From the NCBI RefSeq assembly GCF_040117685.2, contig NZ_JBEDYP020000003.1, positions 26,885 through 90,884 on the forward strand: a stretch of 64,000 bases of DNA, read 5' to 3'. The position numbers were made by a program, and so were the translations under genes. Under the pieces are notes generated by a model. The model was given only the letters and a program-made list of their open reading frames with translations. It was not told the origin of the DNA and made no database searches. The number at the start of each line of letters is the position of its first letter. The first letter of the stretch is position 1. This document shows positions 53,298 to 62,298 of this stretch, one piece after another. This DNA comes from Gracilimonas sp040117685 (lineage in GTDB: Bacteria > Bacteroidota > Rhodothermia > Balneolales > Balneolaceae).

Positions 53298-55412
53298 ATG
53301 AAAGAAGAAATAAGAAGTGTAGAATTTGCACCGGGTAAGGTGCTTTCAGTAGAAACAGGCCGGATTGCCAAGCAAGCCGATGGCGCTGTAGTGGTTCGAA
53401 TGGGAGATACCCAGGTACTTTGTACCGCCGTAAGTGCTAAAGAACCAAAACCGGGACAGAATTTTTTCCCATTAGTTGTTGACCACAGAGAAAGTTTTTC
53501 AGCCGGTGGACGTTTTCCCGGTGGGTTTATGAAACGTGAAGGACGTCCTTCAGAAAAAGAAGTTTTAGCAAGTCGATTGATCGATCGCAGTTTGCGTCCA
53601 CTGTTTCCAAAAGGATATTTATGTGAAACCCAAATCATCTCAAGCGTACTTTCATCTGACGGTGAAAACGACGGTGATGTTCTGGGTGGATTTGGTGCCT
53701 CAGCTGCACTGCACATGTCTGATGTACCATTCGACGGCCCTATGGCCGAAGTTCGTGTAGGGCGCGTTGATGGCGAGTTTGTTATCAACCCAACCCTGTC
53801 TGAACTGGAGAAAAGTGATATCGACATGATTGTTGGCGGTACAGCCGACTCGGTGTTGATGATGGAAGGAGAGATGGATGAAATCTCTGAAGATGAGATG
53901 TTAGGCGCTATTAAAGCTGCTCATGCTTCTATTATTACCCTTTGCGAGTTTCAGGAAGAACTTCGTGAAGAGTACGGACGCGAGAAAAGAGCATTCACTC
54001 CGGAATCAAATCCTGAGGAAATTGAGAATAAAGTTCGTGAATTAGCTACCGACAAAATTAAAGAAGTAGTTAATATCGGACTAGGAAAAGAAGAATACTC
54101 TGCCAAGCTTCAGGAAGCGAAAGACAGCGTGATTGCTGAGCTCGAAGAAGAGTTTGAAGAGCAAATGGATATCGTTAAGGATATTCTGAGTACGGTTGAG
54201 AAAGAAGAGCTTCGCAACATGATCCTGGAGAAAAAACGCCGAATCGATGGTCGTGCTCCGGAGGACATTCGCGATATCTGGACGCAAGCCGGATACCTCG
54301 TTCGCACACATGGTTCTTCTATTTTCACCCGTGGCGAAACACAGGCTCTTGTATCTGTGACCTTAGGTACTAAAAAAGATGCCCAGGCAGTAGATACTCT
54401 GTTCGATGAAGAAGAGAAGAAATTCTATCTGCATTACAACTTTCCTCCATATTCTGTTGGTGAAGCGGGTTTCCTGAGAGGTCCTGGCCGACGTGAAATT
54501 GGACACGGTCACCTTGCCGAGCGTGCACTCCGAATGATGATGCCATCATTTGATGACTTTGGTTATGTAATCCGGGTTATTTCTGATATTACAGAATCTA
54601 ACGGTTCATCTTCCATGGCCTCCGTTTGCGGTGGTTCTATGGCGCTGATGGATGCCGGTGTGCCTCTGAAAAAACCGGTTGCAGGTATTGCAATGGGTAT
54701 GATTGTTGGAGAAAACAATTCCGTTGTTCTTTCTGATATCCGTGGAGAAGAAGATTTCATGGGCGACATGGACTTCAAAACGGCCGGTACCGCAGATGGT
54801 ATCACCGCTTGCCAAATGGATATGAAAGTTAAGGGCATTTCTTTTGAAGTTATGGAAGAAGCCCTTAAGCAAGCTCATACCGGAAGAATGCACATTCTTG
54901 GGAAAATGGCGGAAACCATTTCTGCTCCAAGAGAAAGCCTATCCGAATATGCTCCTCAGTTCATTAATATGACTATTGATGGCGACATGATTGGTGCTGT
55001 GATTGGGCCGGGTGGTAAAGTGATTCAGACTCTTCAGAAAGAAACAGATACAGAAATCTGGATTGAAGAAGATGACGAAACCGGCAAAGGTAAAATTACA
55101 ATTTCAGCTGACAGCCTAGATAAAGCCGAAGATGCACAAGATCGTATTAAGGCAATCACAGGTCAGCTTGAGGAAGGCGCTACTTACAAGGGTACCGTTA
55201 AGACCATTAAAGACTTCGGTGCTTTCGTAGAGATCGCTCCGGGACGCGATGGCCTGCTTCATATTTCTGAAATCGACCATAAGCATGTTAAAGACGTAAC
55301 AAACTACATGAGTGTGGGCGATGAGATTGAAGTTAAGCTCCTCAAGATTGAGCCGGGCAATAAGCTTCGATTATCCAGAAAAGCATTGTTGGAAAACGAA
55401 GAAGAAGAGTAA
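53298..55412 (+). CDS. pnp: Polyribonucleotide nucleotidyltransferase (PNPase)
   Basis: A 704-residue phosphorolytic 3'-5' exoribonuclease. The first RNase PH-like domain has VEFAPGKVLSVETGRIAKQADG and GGFMKREGRPSEKE, followed by a helical linker. The second RNase PH domain has RRIDGRAPEDIRDI, FTRGETQALVSVTLG, FLRGPGRREIGHGHLAERAL and SNGSSSMASVCGGSMALMDAG. A KH domain (IGAVIGPGGKVIQTLQKET) and an S1 domain (YKGTVKTIKDFGAFVEIAPG) close the protein. It is a main RNA-decay enzyme and forms trimers. It is followed by its own terminator. Confidence 0.97.
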   Translation: MKEEIRSVEFAPGKVLSVETGRIAKQADGAVVVRMGDTQVLCTAVSAKEPKPGQNFFPLVVDHRESFSAGGRFPGGFMKREGRPSEKEVLASRLIDRSLRPLFPKGYLCETQIISSVLSSDGENDGDVLGGFGASAALHMSDVPFDGPMAEVRVGRVDGEFVINPTLSELEKSDIDMIVGGTADSVLMMEGEMDEISEDEMLGAIKAAHASIITLCEFQEELREEYGREKRAFTPESNPEEIENKVRELATDKIKEVVNIGLGKEEYSAKLQEAKDSVIAELEEEFEEQMDIVKDILSTVEKEELRNMILEKKRRIDGRAPEDIRDIWTQAGYLVRTHGSSIFTRGETQALVSVTLGTKKDAQAVDTLFDEEEKKFYLHYNFPPYSVGEAGFLRGPGRREIGHGHLAERALRMMMPSFDDFGYVIRVISDITESNGSSSMASVCGGSMALMDAGVPLKKPVAGIAMGMIVGENNSVVLSDIRGEEDFMGDMDFKTAGTADGITACQMDMKVKGISFEVMEEALKQAHTGRMHILGKMAETISAPRESLSEYAPQFINMTIDGDMIGAVIGPGGKVIQTLQKETDTEIWIEEDDETGKGKITISADSLDKAEDAQDRIKAITGQLEEGATYKGTVKTIKDFGAFVEIAPGRDGLLHISEIDHKHVKDVTNYMSVGDEIEVKLLKIEPGNKLRLSRKALLENEEEE

Positions 55413-55440
55413 GTCTTTACCAACAAAGCTGTTTATATTA

Positions 55441-55474
55441 GGCGCTTTTCTTCGCGAAAGAGCGCCATTTTTTT
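55441..55474 (+). terminator. Rho-independent terminator after pnp
   Basis: GGCGCTTTT (55441-55449) pairs with AAAGAGCGCC (55457-55466) with one bulged G, followed by ATTTTTTT. Confidence 0.8.
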
Positions 55475-55488
55475 GAATAATACGCCGT

Positions 55489-55557
55489 AATAACTTTTCC
55501 AAAGTTAACAGGACTGAAAACGCTTAATGGTATCTTTATAACTTTGGAAAAGTTATT
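55489..55557. repeat. Perfect 19-bp inverted repeat made of two identical dyads
   Basis: AATAACTTTTCCAAAGTTA (55489-55507) and its exact reverse complement (55539-55557) are separated by 31 bases. Each arm contains the 17-bp dyad TAACTTT-TCC-AAAGTTA, so this is two copies of one operator-like site in opposite orientation, 48 bases centre to centre. It ends 24 bases before the M16 peptidase ATG. No known regulator motif is recognised. Confidence 0.65.
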
Positions 55558-55581
55558 GTTTAGAAGAGAAGATAAAAAGGA

Positions 55582-56829
55582 ATGGAAAACGTGAAAGAAA
55601 TTGATTTTGTAAGCAAGAGTACGCTGCCAAACGGACTTCGAATTGTTACCGAAAAGATTGAGTCTGTAAAAAGCGTATCCGTTGGAATTTGGGTGAAAAC
55701 TGGAGGGAGACACGAGACTGCGAAGCAAGCCGGAATTACTCACTTCCTTGAACATATGCTGTTTAAAGGAACTGATAAACGTTCTTCATTTGATATTGCG
55801 CTGAGTATGGAATCGGTAGGGGGATACCTGAATGCATTCACCTCTTCAGAATACACTTGTTATTATTCAAGATGCCTGAATACTCAGCTGGACCGCGCCT
55901 TGGATGTGCTCTCTGACATGGTACTTAACCCGGCCTTTCCTGAAGAGGAAATAGAGAAGGAGAAGAAAGTGGTAATCGAAGAGATGAAGATGTACCGTGA
56001 TTCTCCGGATGATTATCTCTTTGAAGAATTCAATTCCAAAATTTTTAACGGCCATGAGTTAGGACGGCCGGTTTTGGGATATGAGGAGACAGTATCTGAC
56101 TTTTCCCGCCAGGACCTTTATGATTATATGAAGGATCGATATTACCCGGGCAACTTACTGGTTTCCGTTGCCGGCAATATAGATCACGACAAAGTAGTGC
56201 AGCTGGTTACTGAGTATTTCGAAAACCTTGAAGCCAAAGACCACGACGAGTCGGAGCAGCCACTGCCTGAATTCAAACCGGAAGATGTCACGCTGACCAA
56301 AGCCATTGAACAAACCCATTATATTTATGGCAGGAGAGGGCTGAACTTTGATCATAAGGACAAATACTTACTTCTGTTGGCTAATACCATTCTGGGAGGA
56401 GGGATGAGCTCCAGACTGCATCAGAATGTGCGCGAGAAGTACGGATACTGCTACTCCATTCAAACCTTCAACCAGTCGTATACCGATACCGGTTTATGGG
56501 GAATTTACGTAGGAACCGACAAAGAGTACGTGGATCATGTTCGCGAATTGATCCGAAAAGAACTCAAACAAATGCAGGACGAACAGGTTCCTGAAAAAGA
56601 ACTGGCCGAAGCCAAATCACAGTTGAAAGGGAAGTTGCTGCTATCTCAGGAAAGCACCAGTAACCGTATGACTCGTTTGGCGAAGAGCGAATTATATTTT
56701 GGCCGATTTGTTACTTTGGACGAACTCGTTGAAAACATCGATTCGGTAACCGCAGAAGAAATTCAACGCTTCGTAAAAGACTTCTTCACCGAAGAAGATT
56801 TCATGGAAGCAATCCTGTTACCAGAGTAA
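55582..56829 (+). CDS. M16-family zinc metallopeptidase
   Basis: A 415-residue pitrilysin/processing-peptidase-like enzyme. The inverted zinc motif HxxEH is in AGITHFLEHMLFKGTDKRSSFDI (about residue 50), and the downstream Glu ligand is in KKVVIEEMKMYRDSPDDYLFEEF. A second, non-catalytic half contains ILGGGMSSRLHQNVREKYGYCYSI. Length and sequence resemble the soluble bacterial M16B type that acts with a partner or as a homodimer on small proteins. It is transcribed behind the double dyad at 55489-55557. Confidence 0.92.
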   Translation: MENVKEIDFVSKSTLPNGLRIVTEKIESVKSVSVGIWVKTGGRHETAKQAGITHFLEHMLFKGTDKRSSFDIALSMESVGGYLNAFTSSEYTCYYSRCLNTQLDRALDVLSDMVLNPAFPEEEIEKEKKVVIEEMKMYRDSPDDYLFEEFNSKIFNGHELGRPVLGYEETVSDFSRQDLYDYMKDRYYPGNLLVSVAGNIDHDKVVQLVTEYFENLEAKDHDESEQPLPEFKPEDVTLTKAIEQTHYIYGRRGLNFDHKDKYLLLLANTILGGGMSSRLHQNVREKYGYCYSIQTFNQSYTDTGLWGIYVGTDKEYVDHVRELIRKELKQMQDEQVPEKELAEAKSQLKGKLLLSQESTSNRMTRLAKSELYFGRFVTLDELVENIDSVTAEEIQRFVKDFFTEEDFMEAILLPE

Positions 56830-56883
56830 GAATTACCGCAAAGTCACATTCCACCTTAAGCATTTAATAATTTATAATTTCCA

Positions 56884-58377
56884 ATGACCTACATCAACAA
56901 ACTTGCTGACCACGTTGATAAAGAAGTAACCTTAAAAGGCTGGGTATATAATTTCCGCAGCAGCGGAAGCCTTGTCTTTATTGAAATGAGAGACGGAACC
57001 GGCATTACACAATGTGTGGTAGCCAAAGATGATGTTTCAGAAAACGTTTGGGAAGCCGCAACCTCTCTCAAACAGGAAAGTTCGCTGGAAGTGGTGGGTA
57101 CCGTAAAGGCTGATGAGCGTAGTATTGGAGGTCATGAAATCCATGTCTCTAATGTGAAGGTACATCAGGTGGCGGAGAACTATCCCATCACCCCAAAAGA
57201 ACACGGCGTTGAGTTTCTTATGAACAACCGACACCTTTGGTTACGCAGCCAAAAACAGTGGGCGGCTATGCGTGTTCGGAATGAGATTATTTATGCCATC
57301 CATACCTTTTTCCAGGAGCGTGACTTTGTACAAATGGATTCACCGATCTTTACCGGTAACGCGGCCGAGGGAAGTACCACACTTTTCGAAACGGATTATT
57401 TTGAGGAAAAAGCCTATCTCGCACAAACGGGACAGCTTTACGGAGAGGCAATGGCCATGGCACATGGATTGATTTATACATTCGGCCCCACTTTCCGTGC
57501 AGAGAAGTCTAAAACACGCCGACACCTGACTGAATTCTGGATGATTGAGCCGGAAATGGCGTATTACGATCTGGACATGAATATGGATTTGGCTGAGGAT
57601 ATGATCAAAGCGATTGTATCTACTGTATTGGAGAAGAGAAAGGATGAGCTGGAGATCCTGGAACGGGATACGTCATCTCTTGAAAAAACGGCTACAGAAC
57701 CCTTCGAAAGAATGACTTATGACGAGGCCGTGAAAATCCTGAAGAGTGATGAAACCGCTGATATGCTGGATGAGATGGCAGAGTCGCGCAGACAGGAGCA
57801 GGTGGATCTCGAGAAGGAGTGGGAAGAAATAAAAAAAGAACACGGATCGGCAAAAAAGTGGCGTAAAGCCCAGATTGATCAACGCATAAAAGAAATTTCA
57901 GCTCGCATCGATCAAATTGAAGAAGACCTTCGAAATATACCGAGCTGGAAAGTGTCGGCCCGTAACTTTGAGTGGGGGAATGACCTCGGTGGTAGCGACG
58001 AAACCGTACTCATGATGCAATACGATGTGCCGCTGATTGTGACACACTGGCCTGCTGAAATCAAAGCCTTTTACATGAAGCGTGATGACACCAATAAACT
58101 CGCCCTTGGGATGGATGTTCTTGCTCCTGAAGGATATGGTGAAATTATTGGTGGAAGTCAGCGTGAAGATGATCTCGAAGTGATGGAAGAGCGCATTAAA
58201 GAAGAAGGGTTGGATAAAGAGGTATTTGAATGGTATCTCGACTTACGCCGCTTTGGTTCGGTTCCACACTCAGGATATGGTCTTGGGTTAGAGCGGACCG
58301 TAGCGTGGCTGTGTGGCTTATCTCACGTGCGTGAGACTATTCCATTCCCAAGAATGATGGGACGGCTGACGCCTTAA
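56884..58377 (+). CDS. asnS: Asparaginyl-tRNA synthetase
   Basis: A 497-residue class IIb synthetase. The anticodon-binding OB fold is N-terminal (VTLKGWVYNFRSSGSLVFIEMRDGTG). Class II motif 2 is TFGPTFRAEKSKTRRHLTEFWMIEPEMAY and motif 3 is GYGLGLERTVAWLCG. The EFWMIEPE/YGEAMA wording favours Asn over Asp specificity. A charged coiled-coil insertion of about 80 residues (57650-57930, with RRQEQVDLEKEWEEIKKEHG) sits in the catalytic domain. Its stop overlaps the convergent bactofilin gene by 4 bases. Confidence 0.95.
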   Translation: MTYINKLADHVDKEVTLKGWVYNFRSSGSLVFIEMRDGTGITQCVVAKDDVSENVWEAATSLKQESSLEVVGTVKADERSIGGHEIHVSNVKVHQVAENYPITPKEHGVEFLMNNRHLWLRSQKQWAAMRVRNEIIYAIHTFFQERDFVQMDSPIFTGNAAEGSTTLFETDYFEEKAYLAQTGQLYGEAMAMAHGLIYTFGPTFRAEKSKTRRHLTEFWMIEPEMAYYDLDMNMDLAEDMIKAIVSTVLEKRKDELEILERDTSSLEKTATEPFERMTYDEAVKILKSDETADMLDEMAESRRQEQVDLEKEWEEIKKEHGSAKKWRKAQIDQRIKEISARIDQIEEDLRNIPSWKVSARNFEWGNDLGGSDETVLMMQYDVPLIVTHWPAEIKAFYMKRDDTNKLALGMDVLAPEGYGEIIGGSQREDDLEVMEERIKEEGLDKEVFEWYLDLRRFGSVPHSGYGLGLERTVAWLCGLSHVRETIPFPRMMGRLTP

Positions 58378-59366
58378 TTTCCTACGTAAGAATATACCCG
58401 GGCAGGACTGTTCACCAATTCAGCATCTTTCTTTAAAGCAGAGTGCAGCTGTTCGGGTACTATCTCTACGGCAATACTTTGCACGTCGTCTTCCACCTGC
58501 TGAACGAGGACGATATCACCCAGGGTGATTGCAAACTCATCAAACTGCCTGAAGAGCTGAACCAGTCTATCCGCAGCGTTTTGAAGGGCAGAGTTGGCAT
58601 CTGAATTTCCTTTATTGAGCAGGGATGTTTCGATGCACTCTTTTCCTTTTTTGTACAAATCCCTGATATCGTTTTCTGTGTCAGAGCTTTTCCGTACATA
58701 AGTCAGTTTCTGGTAGAAAGAATCCAGAACCGGTTCGTCATAAATTTCAAGCTCAAACCCGAGCTGCTCCATAAAATTCTCACAAACAGACTTGATTTCA
58801 CCGGCTTTGACTTCATCAACATCAGCTGAAGGCACACCAATCAATACGTTACCAATATAGCGGTTCTTGTGAGGTTTAGGCTCATTACCAAATGGAGAGG
58901 TAGTTTCGATACTTTTTTCTTTCTGATCACTGTCATCAGAATCGGAAATAGCTTCTTTTGCTTTTTTAACGGCTTGTTGGATTTCAGGGCGTTTTGGCTC
59001 TTTGGTGAGTTTAGCGTTCATTACATCCACATCAGGCCCTACACTTACAATTCCCGTTACTTCGGCGTTTTCATGAACGGAAATTCTCTTTGAAAAAATA
59101 AAGCCATCGATCACAGCAGAGGAGGTCACTTTAATATGATCTTTGATCCGAAGTTCTCCTGTAAACCGACCTTCAAGAATAGCATCCTGTGCAATTACAG
59201 AACCGGTTATCCGTCCGGTATCAGATAAAATAAGTTTTTTCTGAGCTTTAATATCGCCATCCACTGTTCCGGCAATACGGATATCTGTTTCAGTTTCAAT
59301 ATTAGCTGAGACCCGGGTGCCCTTCGTAATATTAGTTACCGACTCTGCCTTGTTAAGTTCGTCCAC
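58374..59366 (-). CDS. Bactofilin with an unusual C-terminal domain
   Basis: A 330-residue protein starting with GTG at 59366. The N-terminal part (1-115) is a bactofilin beta-helix: IRIAGTVDGDIKAQKKLILSDTGRITGSV, AILEGRFTGELRI, SSAVIDGFIFSKRISV. These proteins polymerise into cytoskeletal filaments near the membrane. After a charged linker (120-170) comes a domain of about 160 residues absent from ordinary bactofilins. It holds a beta strand part (RYIGNVLIGVPS), a helical part (LYKKGKECIETSLLNKG, AADRLVQLFRQFDEFAITLGDIVLVQ) and an end IAVEIVPEQLHSALKKDAEL. The role of this domain is unknown. It follows the shorter bactofilin by 90 bases. Confidence 0.82.
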   Translation of the reverse strand: MDELNKAESVTNITKGTRVSANIETETDIRIAGTVDGDIKAQKKLILSDTGRITGSVIAQDAILEGRFTGELRIKDHIKVTSSAVIDGFIFSKRISVHENAEVTGIVSVGPDVDVMNAKLTKEPKRPEIQQAVKKAKEAISDSDDSDQKEKSIETTSPFGNEPKPHKNRYIGNVLIGVPSADVDEVKAGEIKSVCENFMEQLGFELEIYDEPVLDSFYQKLTYVRKSSDTENDIRDLYKKGKECIETSLLNKGNSDANSALQNAADRLVQLFRQFDEFAITLGDIVLVQQVEDDVQSIAVEIVPEQLHSALKKDAELVNSPARVYSYVGN

Positions 59367-59456
59367 GAAATACCAATTAGTTAACCTTGATCGAACCCAT
59401 AAAATATTGAATACAGATCAATTTATTTACATTGATTACAAAAAAATCAGATGGGA

Positions 59457-59924
59457 CTAATTGTCGGTTTCATCTTTCTTTTTATTGCCAGCCGTTGTTT
59501 TTCTAACAGTTTGTGAGTCGCCGGATGGAACAGAGACATTGGGGCCAACCTGAAAGGAGCCTTTTATCTGAGCACCGTTCTCAATAGTCAGCTTTTTGGT
59601 AAAGATTTTTCCATCTACAATAGCTGATGCCCTAAGAACCAGCGATTCGGAGGCTTTTACATCTCCTGATACAGAACCGGAAATGTCGGCATCAGGGGAA
59701 TGAATACTGCCATTCACTTTGCCTGATTCGGTAAGCATCACTTTCTTTTTTGATTCAATTTTCCCGTCCACAGTTCCTGCAATCCGGACATCATCTTCAC
59801 AAAACATATCCGCCGTTATTTCGGTGGATTTTGTTATATAAGTGATGGAAGGGGAAGAGCCGCTTCTTGAGTTTGAGTTACTATTTGATGTGTTTTTCAC
59901 GGGGGTAGATTTTCTCTTAAGCAT
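59457..59924 (-). CDS. Bactofilin family protein
   Basis: A 155-residue polymer-forming cytoskeletal protein. The core VRIAGTVDGKIESKKKVMLTESGKVNGSI, ADISGSVSGDVKASESLVLRASAIVDGKIFTKKLTIENGAQIKGSFQVG is a right-handed beta-helix of the bactofilin family, with a Ser/Asn-rich N-terminal extension and a basic C-terminus. It is paralogous to the core of its downstream neighbour, and the two may co-polymerise. Confidence 0.88.
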   Translation of the reverse strand: MLKRKSTPVKNTSNSNSNSRSGSSPSITYITKSTEITADMFCEDDVRIAGTVDGKIESKKKVMLTESGKVNGSIHSPDADISGSVSGDVKASESLVLRASAIVDGKIFTKKLTIENGAQIKGSFQVGPNVSVPSGDSQTVRKTTAGNKKKDETDN

Positions 59925-59967
59925 AGTATGACTTCCAACTATACACTAAGGGAAATGTTCCCGTATT

Positions 59968-60348
59968 TCAATTAAGTTTTTTGCGTAACCACCAGGCAAA
60001 TATTGAGAAAATAATTTCTACTCCGGTTACAATAGGTTGGCTGGGATCTTCGAATCCATAAAGAAGTATCCCCATAAATCGTGCGATACCGGCTGAAAGA
60101 AAAATAAAAGTATACGCTGTTAGTGCAATTTGATACCGGTCTTTCTTGAAGCCGCTCCATATAAAGAAGAGGGCTATCCCGAATTCAAGTCCGCCATAAA
60201 ATGCGGTTACCTCAACCAATGTATTGGGGCTGTGATGAGTGAAACCTACAATTTCGCCGAGGGTGTGGGGACTGATTAAAAAGGTGAAAGCGTAGGAAAG
60301 TAAAACAGCTCCACTAAGGAATAGAAAGTACTTTGTTGTTTTAAACAT
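59968..60348 (-). CDS. DUF4345-like small membrane protein
   Basis: A 126-residue protein with four predicted membrane helices (FLFLSGAVLLSYAFTFLIS; EVTAFYGGLEFGIALFFIW; IALTAYTFIFLSAGIARFMG; TGVEIIFSIFAWWLRKK). The pattern TAFYGGLEFGIALFF followed by GIARFMGILLYG is that of DUF4345. Function is unknown. ATG at 60348 is preferred over the TTG at 60354. It lies in the minus-strand group with the bactofilins, divergent from holA. Confidence 0.75.
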   Translation of the reverse strand: MFKTTKYFLFLSGAVLLSYAFTFLISPHTLGEIVGFTHHSPNTLVEVTAFYGGLEFGIALFFIWSGFKKDRYQIALTAYTFIFLSAGIARFMGILLYGFEDPSQPIVTGVEIIFSIFAWWLRKKLN

Positions 60349-60522
60349 TGGCAAGTGTTAGTTGATAATGGATTATGAATTTAGACATCTGCAGTCAAAT
60401 AATCAGTTCCATTACCAAAATCGGTATTCCATGAAAAACTATAATAGAGCAGTAAAACCTGTACCAAAAAAACTCAAAAACAGAATGGAATTTGGTGCAC
60501 GTTATTTGGAATTTCCACCGCG

Positions 60523-61590
60523 ATGGCACGAAAACCAAACAGTAACCAGATTTATCAACAGGTAGTTGGAGAAATTAACTCCGGAAACCTAAAACCCATC
60601 TACTATCTCTACGGGGAAGAGGATTTTTATCTGGACCAACTGCTGGAACGGTTCTCGAAAATCATCCCGCCTGAGCAAAAAGATTTTAACTTCGATTTGT
60701 TATACGGGCAGGAAGTTACGCCGGCACAAACTCTCTCAATCGCCCGCAGCTTCCCCATGATGGCAGAACGACGAGTGCTCATTATCCGTAACTTTCTTCA
60801 GCTAAGTAAGGGCGGGAGTGAAGACGGATCACCTGCGGGGCATATTAATGACTTTATTTCCTACATCGAACAACCCAACCCTTCCACCATACTGGTTTGC
60901 TTTGATACCAAGAAACCGGCAGGTAATACCAACATCGGAAAGGCCCTGAAAAAAGATAAGAAGGTTGGGTTCCATGAATTTGAACGCATGGCTGATTATC
61001 TGATCCCGGATTGGGTGATTGATTGGGTTCGAAGCCATCACTCCAAAGAAATTGAGCCGGCAGCAGCCCAGTTGTTGTCTCAGTTTGTGGGTAATAACCT
61101 GCAGTTACTGTCCACTGAAATAGATAAAGTGTGCACTTTTGTGGACACTTCTGATACCGTTTCAGAGGCCGATGTAAAAAAAATAATCGGCTCATATCGC
61201 GAATTTACGGCCATAGAGCTCAAAGAGGCCATTGTTAAGCGAAATCTGGAACAATCGCTTTATATCTCGGAACAGATGTTGCAACACACTAAATCAGACA
61301 CGGGAGAATTAATTCGTCTCGTGGGGTTCTTTAACAGTGTGTTTGTAAATATCTGGCAGATTTTGAGGCTCTCCGAAAAGGGGTTTGCTAAAAATCAGAT
61401 CCAGAGCGAGTTAGGCATCGGCAGCAGCTGGTACTTTAATAAACTCTGGGAAGATGCCTCATCTTTTCGCTACAGCGATATGCCCGGGATATTTGAAGCC
61501 TTACTGGATGCAGATCGCTCTATCAAAGGCTTCAGCACATTAGACTCCACTTCGATTTTATTCTTCCTGGTCAAGCGAATCATCGGGTAG
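60523..61590 (+). CDS. holA: DNA polymerase III subunit delta
   Basis: A 355-residue clamp-loader subunit that opens the sliding clamp. The typical start PIYYLYGEEDFYLDQLLERFSKI is followed by RSFPMMAERRVLIIRNFLQLS, FISYIEQPNPSTILVCFDTKKPAG, and the helical C-terminal collar with LVGFFNSVFVNIWQILRLSEKG. AAA+ motifs are degenerate as usual for delta. It is transcribed with the sigma-factor gene 50 bases downstream. Confidence 0.92.
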   Translation: MARKPNSNQIYQQVVGEINSGNLKPIYYLYGEEDFYLDQLLERFSKIIPPEQKDFNFDLLYGQEVTPAQTLSIARSFPMMAERRVLIIRNFLQLSKGGSEDGSPAGHINDFISYIEQPNPSTILVCFDTKKPAGNTNIGKALKKDKKVGFHEFERMADYLIPDWVIDWVRSHHSKEIEPAAAQLLSQFVGNNLQLLSTEIDKVCTFVDTSDTVSEADVKKIIGSYREFTAIELKEAIVKRNLEQSLYISEQMLQHTKSDTGELIRLVGFFNSVFVNIWQILRLSEKGFAKNQIQSELGIGSSWYFNKLWEDASSFRYSDMPGIFEALLDADRSIKGFSTLDSTSILFFLVKRIIG

Positions 61591-61640
61591 TATCGATTCG
61601 CTCATCATAAGAATCGAAACTAAAATTGTGGAGTTTACTA

Positions 61641-62255
61641 ATGAAAGCGTTTCAAGCAGCATCGGTCAAGAACTATGACGACGAAGATTTAATGGAATAT
61701 TTTCAGAATGGAAAAGAGTTGGCATTCAACGAATTAGTTTACCGGTATCAGGACCGTCTTCATAACTTTTTGTATCGCTACACTCATAACCACCAGGACT
61801 GTGAAGACCTGGTTCAGGAAACGTTCTTAAGAGTTCACAAAAGCAAGCATTCTTACGAGCGCATTGCCAAATTTTCGACCTGGATGTACACTATTGCGCT
61901 GAATCTTGCCAAGAGTTTGTATAAAAAGAAGCAACGAATGTATAAGGTGTCAATTCACAAAGACGAATCTGACCCCGATGATCGAGAGCTTCTCCTGGAG
62001 GATGCTACTATCCTTCAGGATGATGCTCTTCATGAGAAATTATGCATGGAGCAGCTTGAAAAAGCCCTGATGGAATTACCGGAAGATTTTCGCGAAGTAA
62101 TTATACTCCGGGATCTACAGCAACTTTCCTATGAAGAAATCTCTGATATCACGGACATCCCAATGGGTACTGTGAAATCCCGAATTAACCGCGGAAGGGC
62201 TCAAATCCAGGCCTTAATTAAAGATTATGTGCAGCTGGGAACAAATGCTGCATAA
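61641..62255 (+). CDS. RNA polymerase sigma factor, ECF
   Basis: A sigma factor of about 204 residues. Region 2 reads FNELVYRYQDRLHNFLYRYTHNHQDCEDLVQETFLRV and FSTWMYTIALNLAKSLYKKK; region 4 reads LPEDFREVIILRDLQQLSYEEISDITDIPMGTVKSRINRGR. I chose ATG 61641, 8 bases after GGAG, rather than TTG 61626. The next gene, 43 bases downstream behind a hairpin, encodes a small acidic protein in the position usually taken by an anti-sigma factor. Confidence 0.92.
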   Translation: MKAFQAASVKNYDDEDLMEYFQNGKELAFNELVYRYQDRLHNFLYRYTHNHQDCEDLVQETFLRVHKSKHSYERIAKFSTWMYTIALNLAKSLYKKKQRMYKVSIHKDESDPDDRELLLEDATILQDDALHEKLCMEQLEKALMELPEDFREVIILRDLQQLSYEEISDITDIPMGTVKSRINRGRAQIQALIKDYVQLGTNAA

Positions 62256-62263
62256 GTGAATTA

Positions 62264-62298
62264 AAGGGAAGTGAAGACTCATTTAGCAAACTTCCCTT
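62264..62298 (+). promoter_or_regulatory. Hairpin directly abutting the start codon of the gene at 62299
   Basis: AAGGGAAGT (62264-62272) pairs perfectly with ACTTCCCTT (62290-62298) with a 17-base loop; the next base is the A of ATG. The only Shine-Dalgarno-like purine tract (AAGGGA) is in the stem, so translation of the small partner may depend on opening or placing this hairpin. Confidence 0.5.

Noticed and set aside
60362..60565. A 67-codon frame just before and overlapping holA
   Set aside because: It overlaps the holA start, has no recognisable domain, and the holA start at 60523 is well supported.
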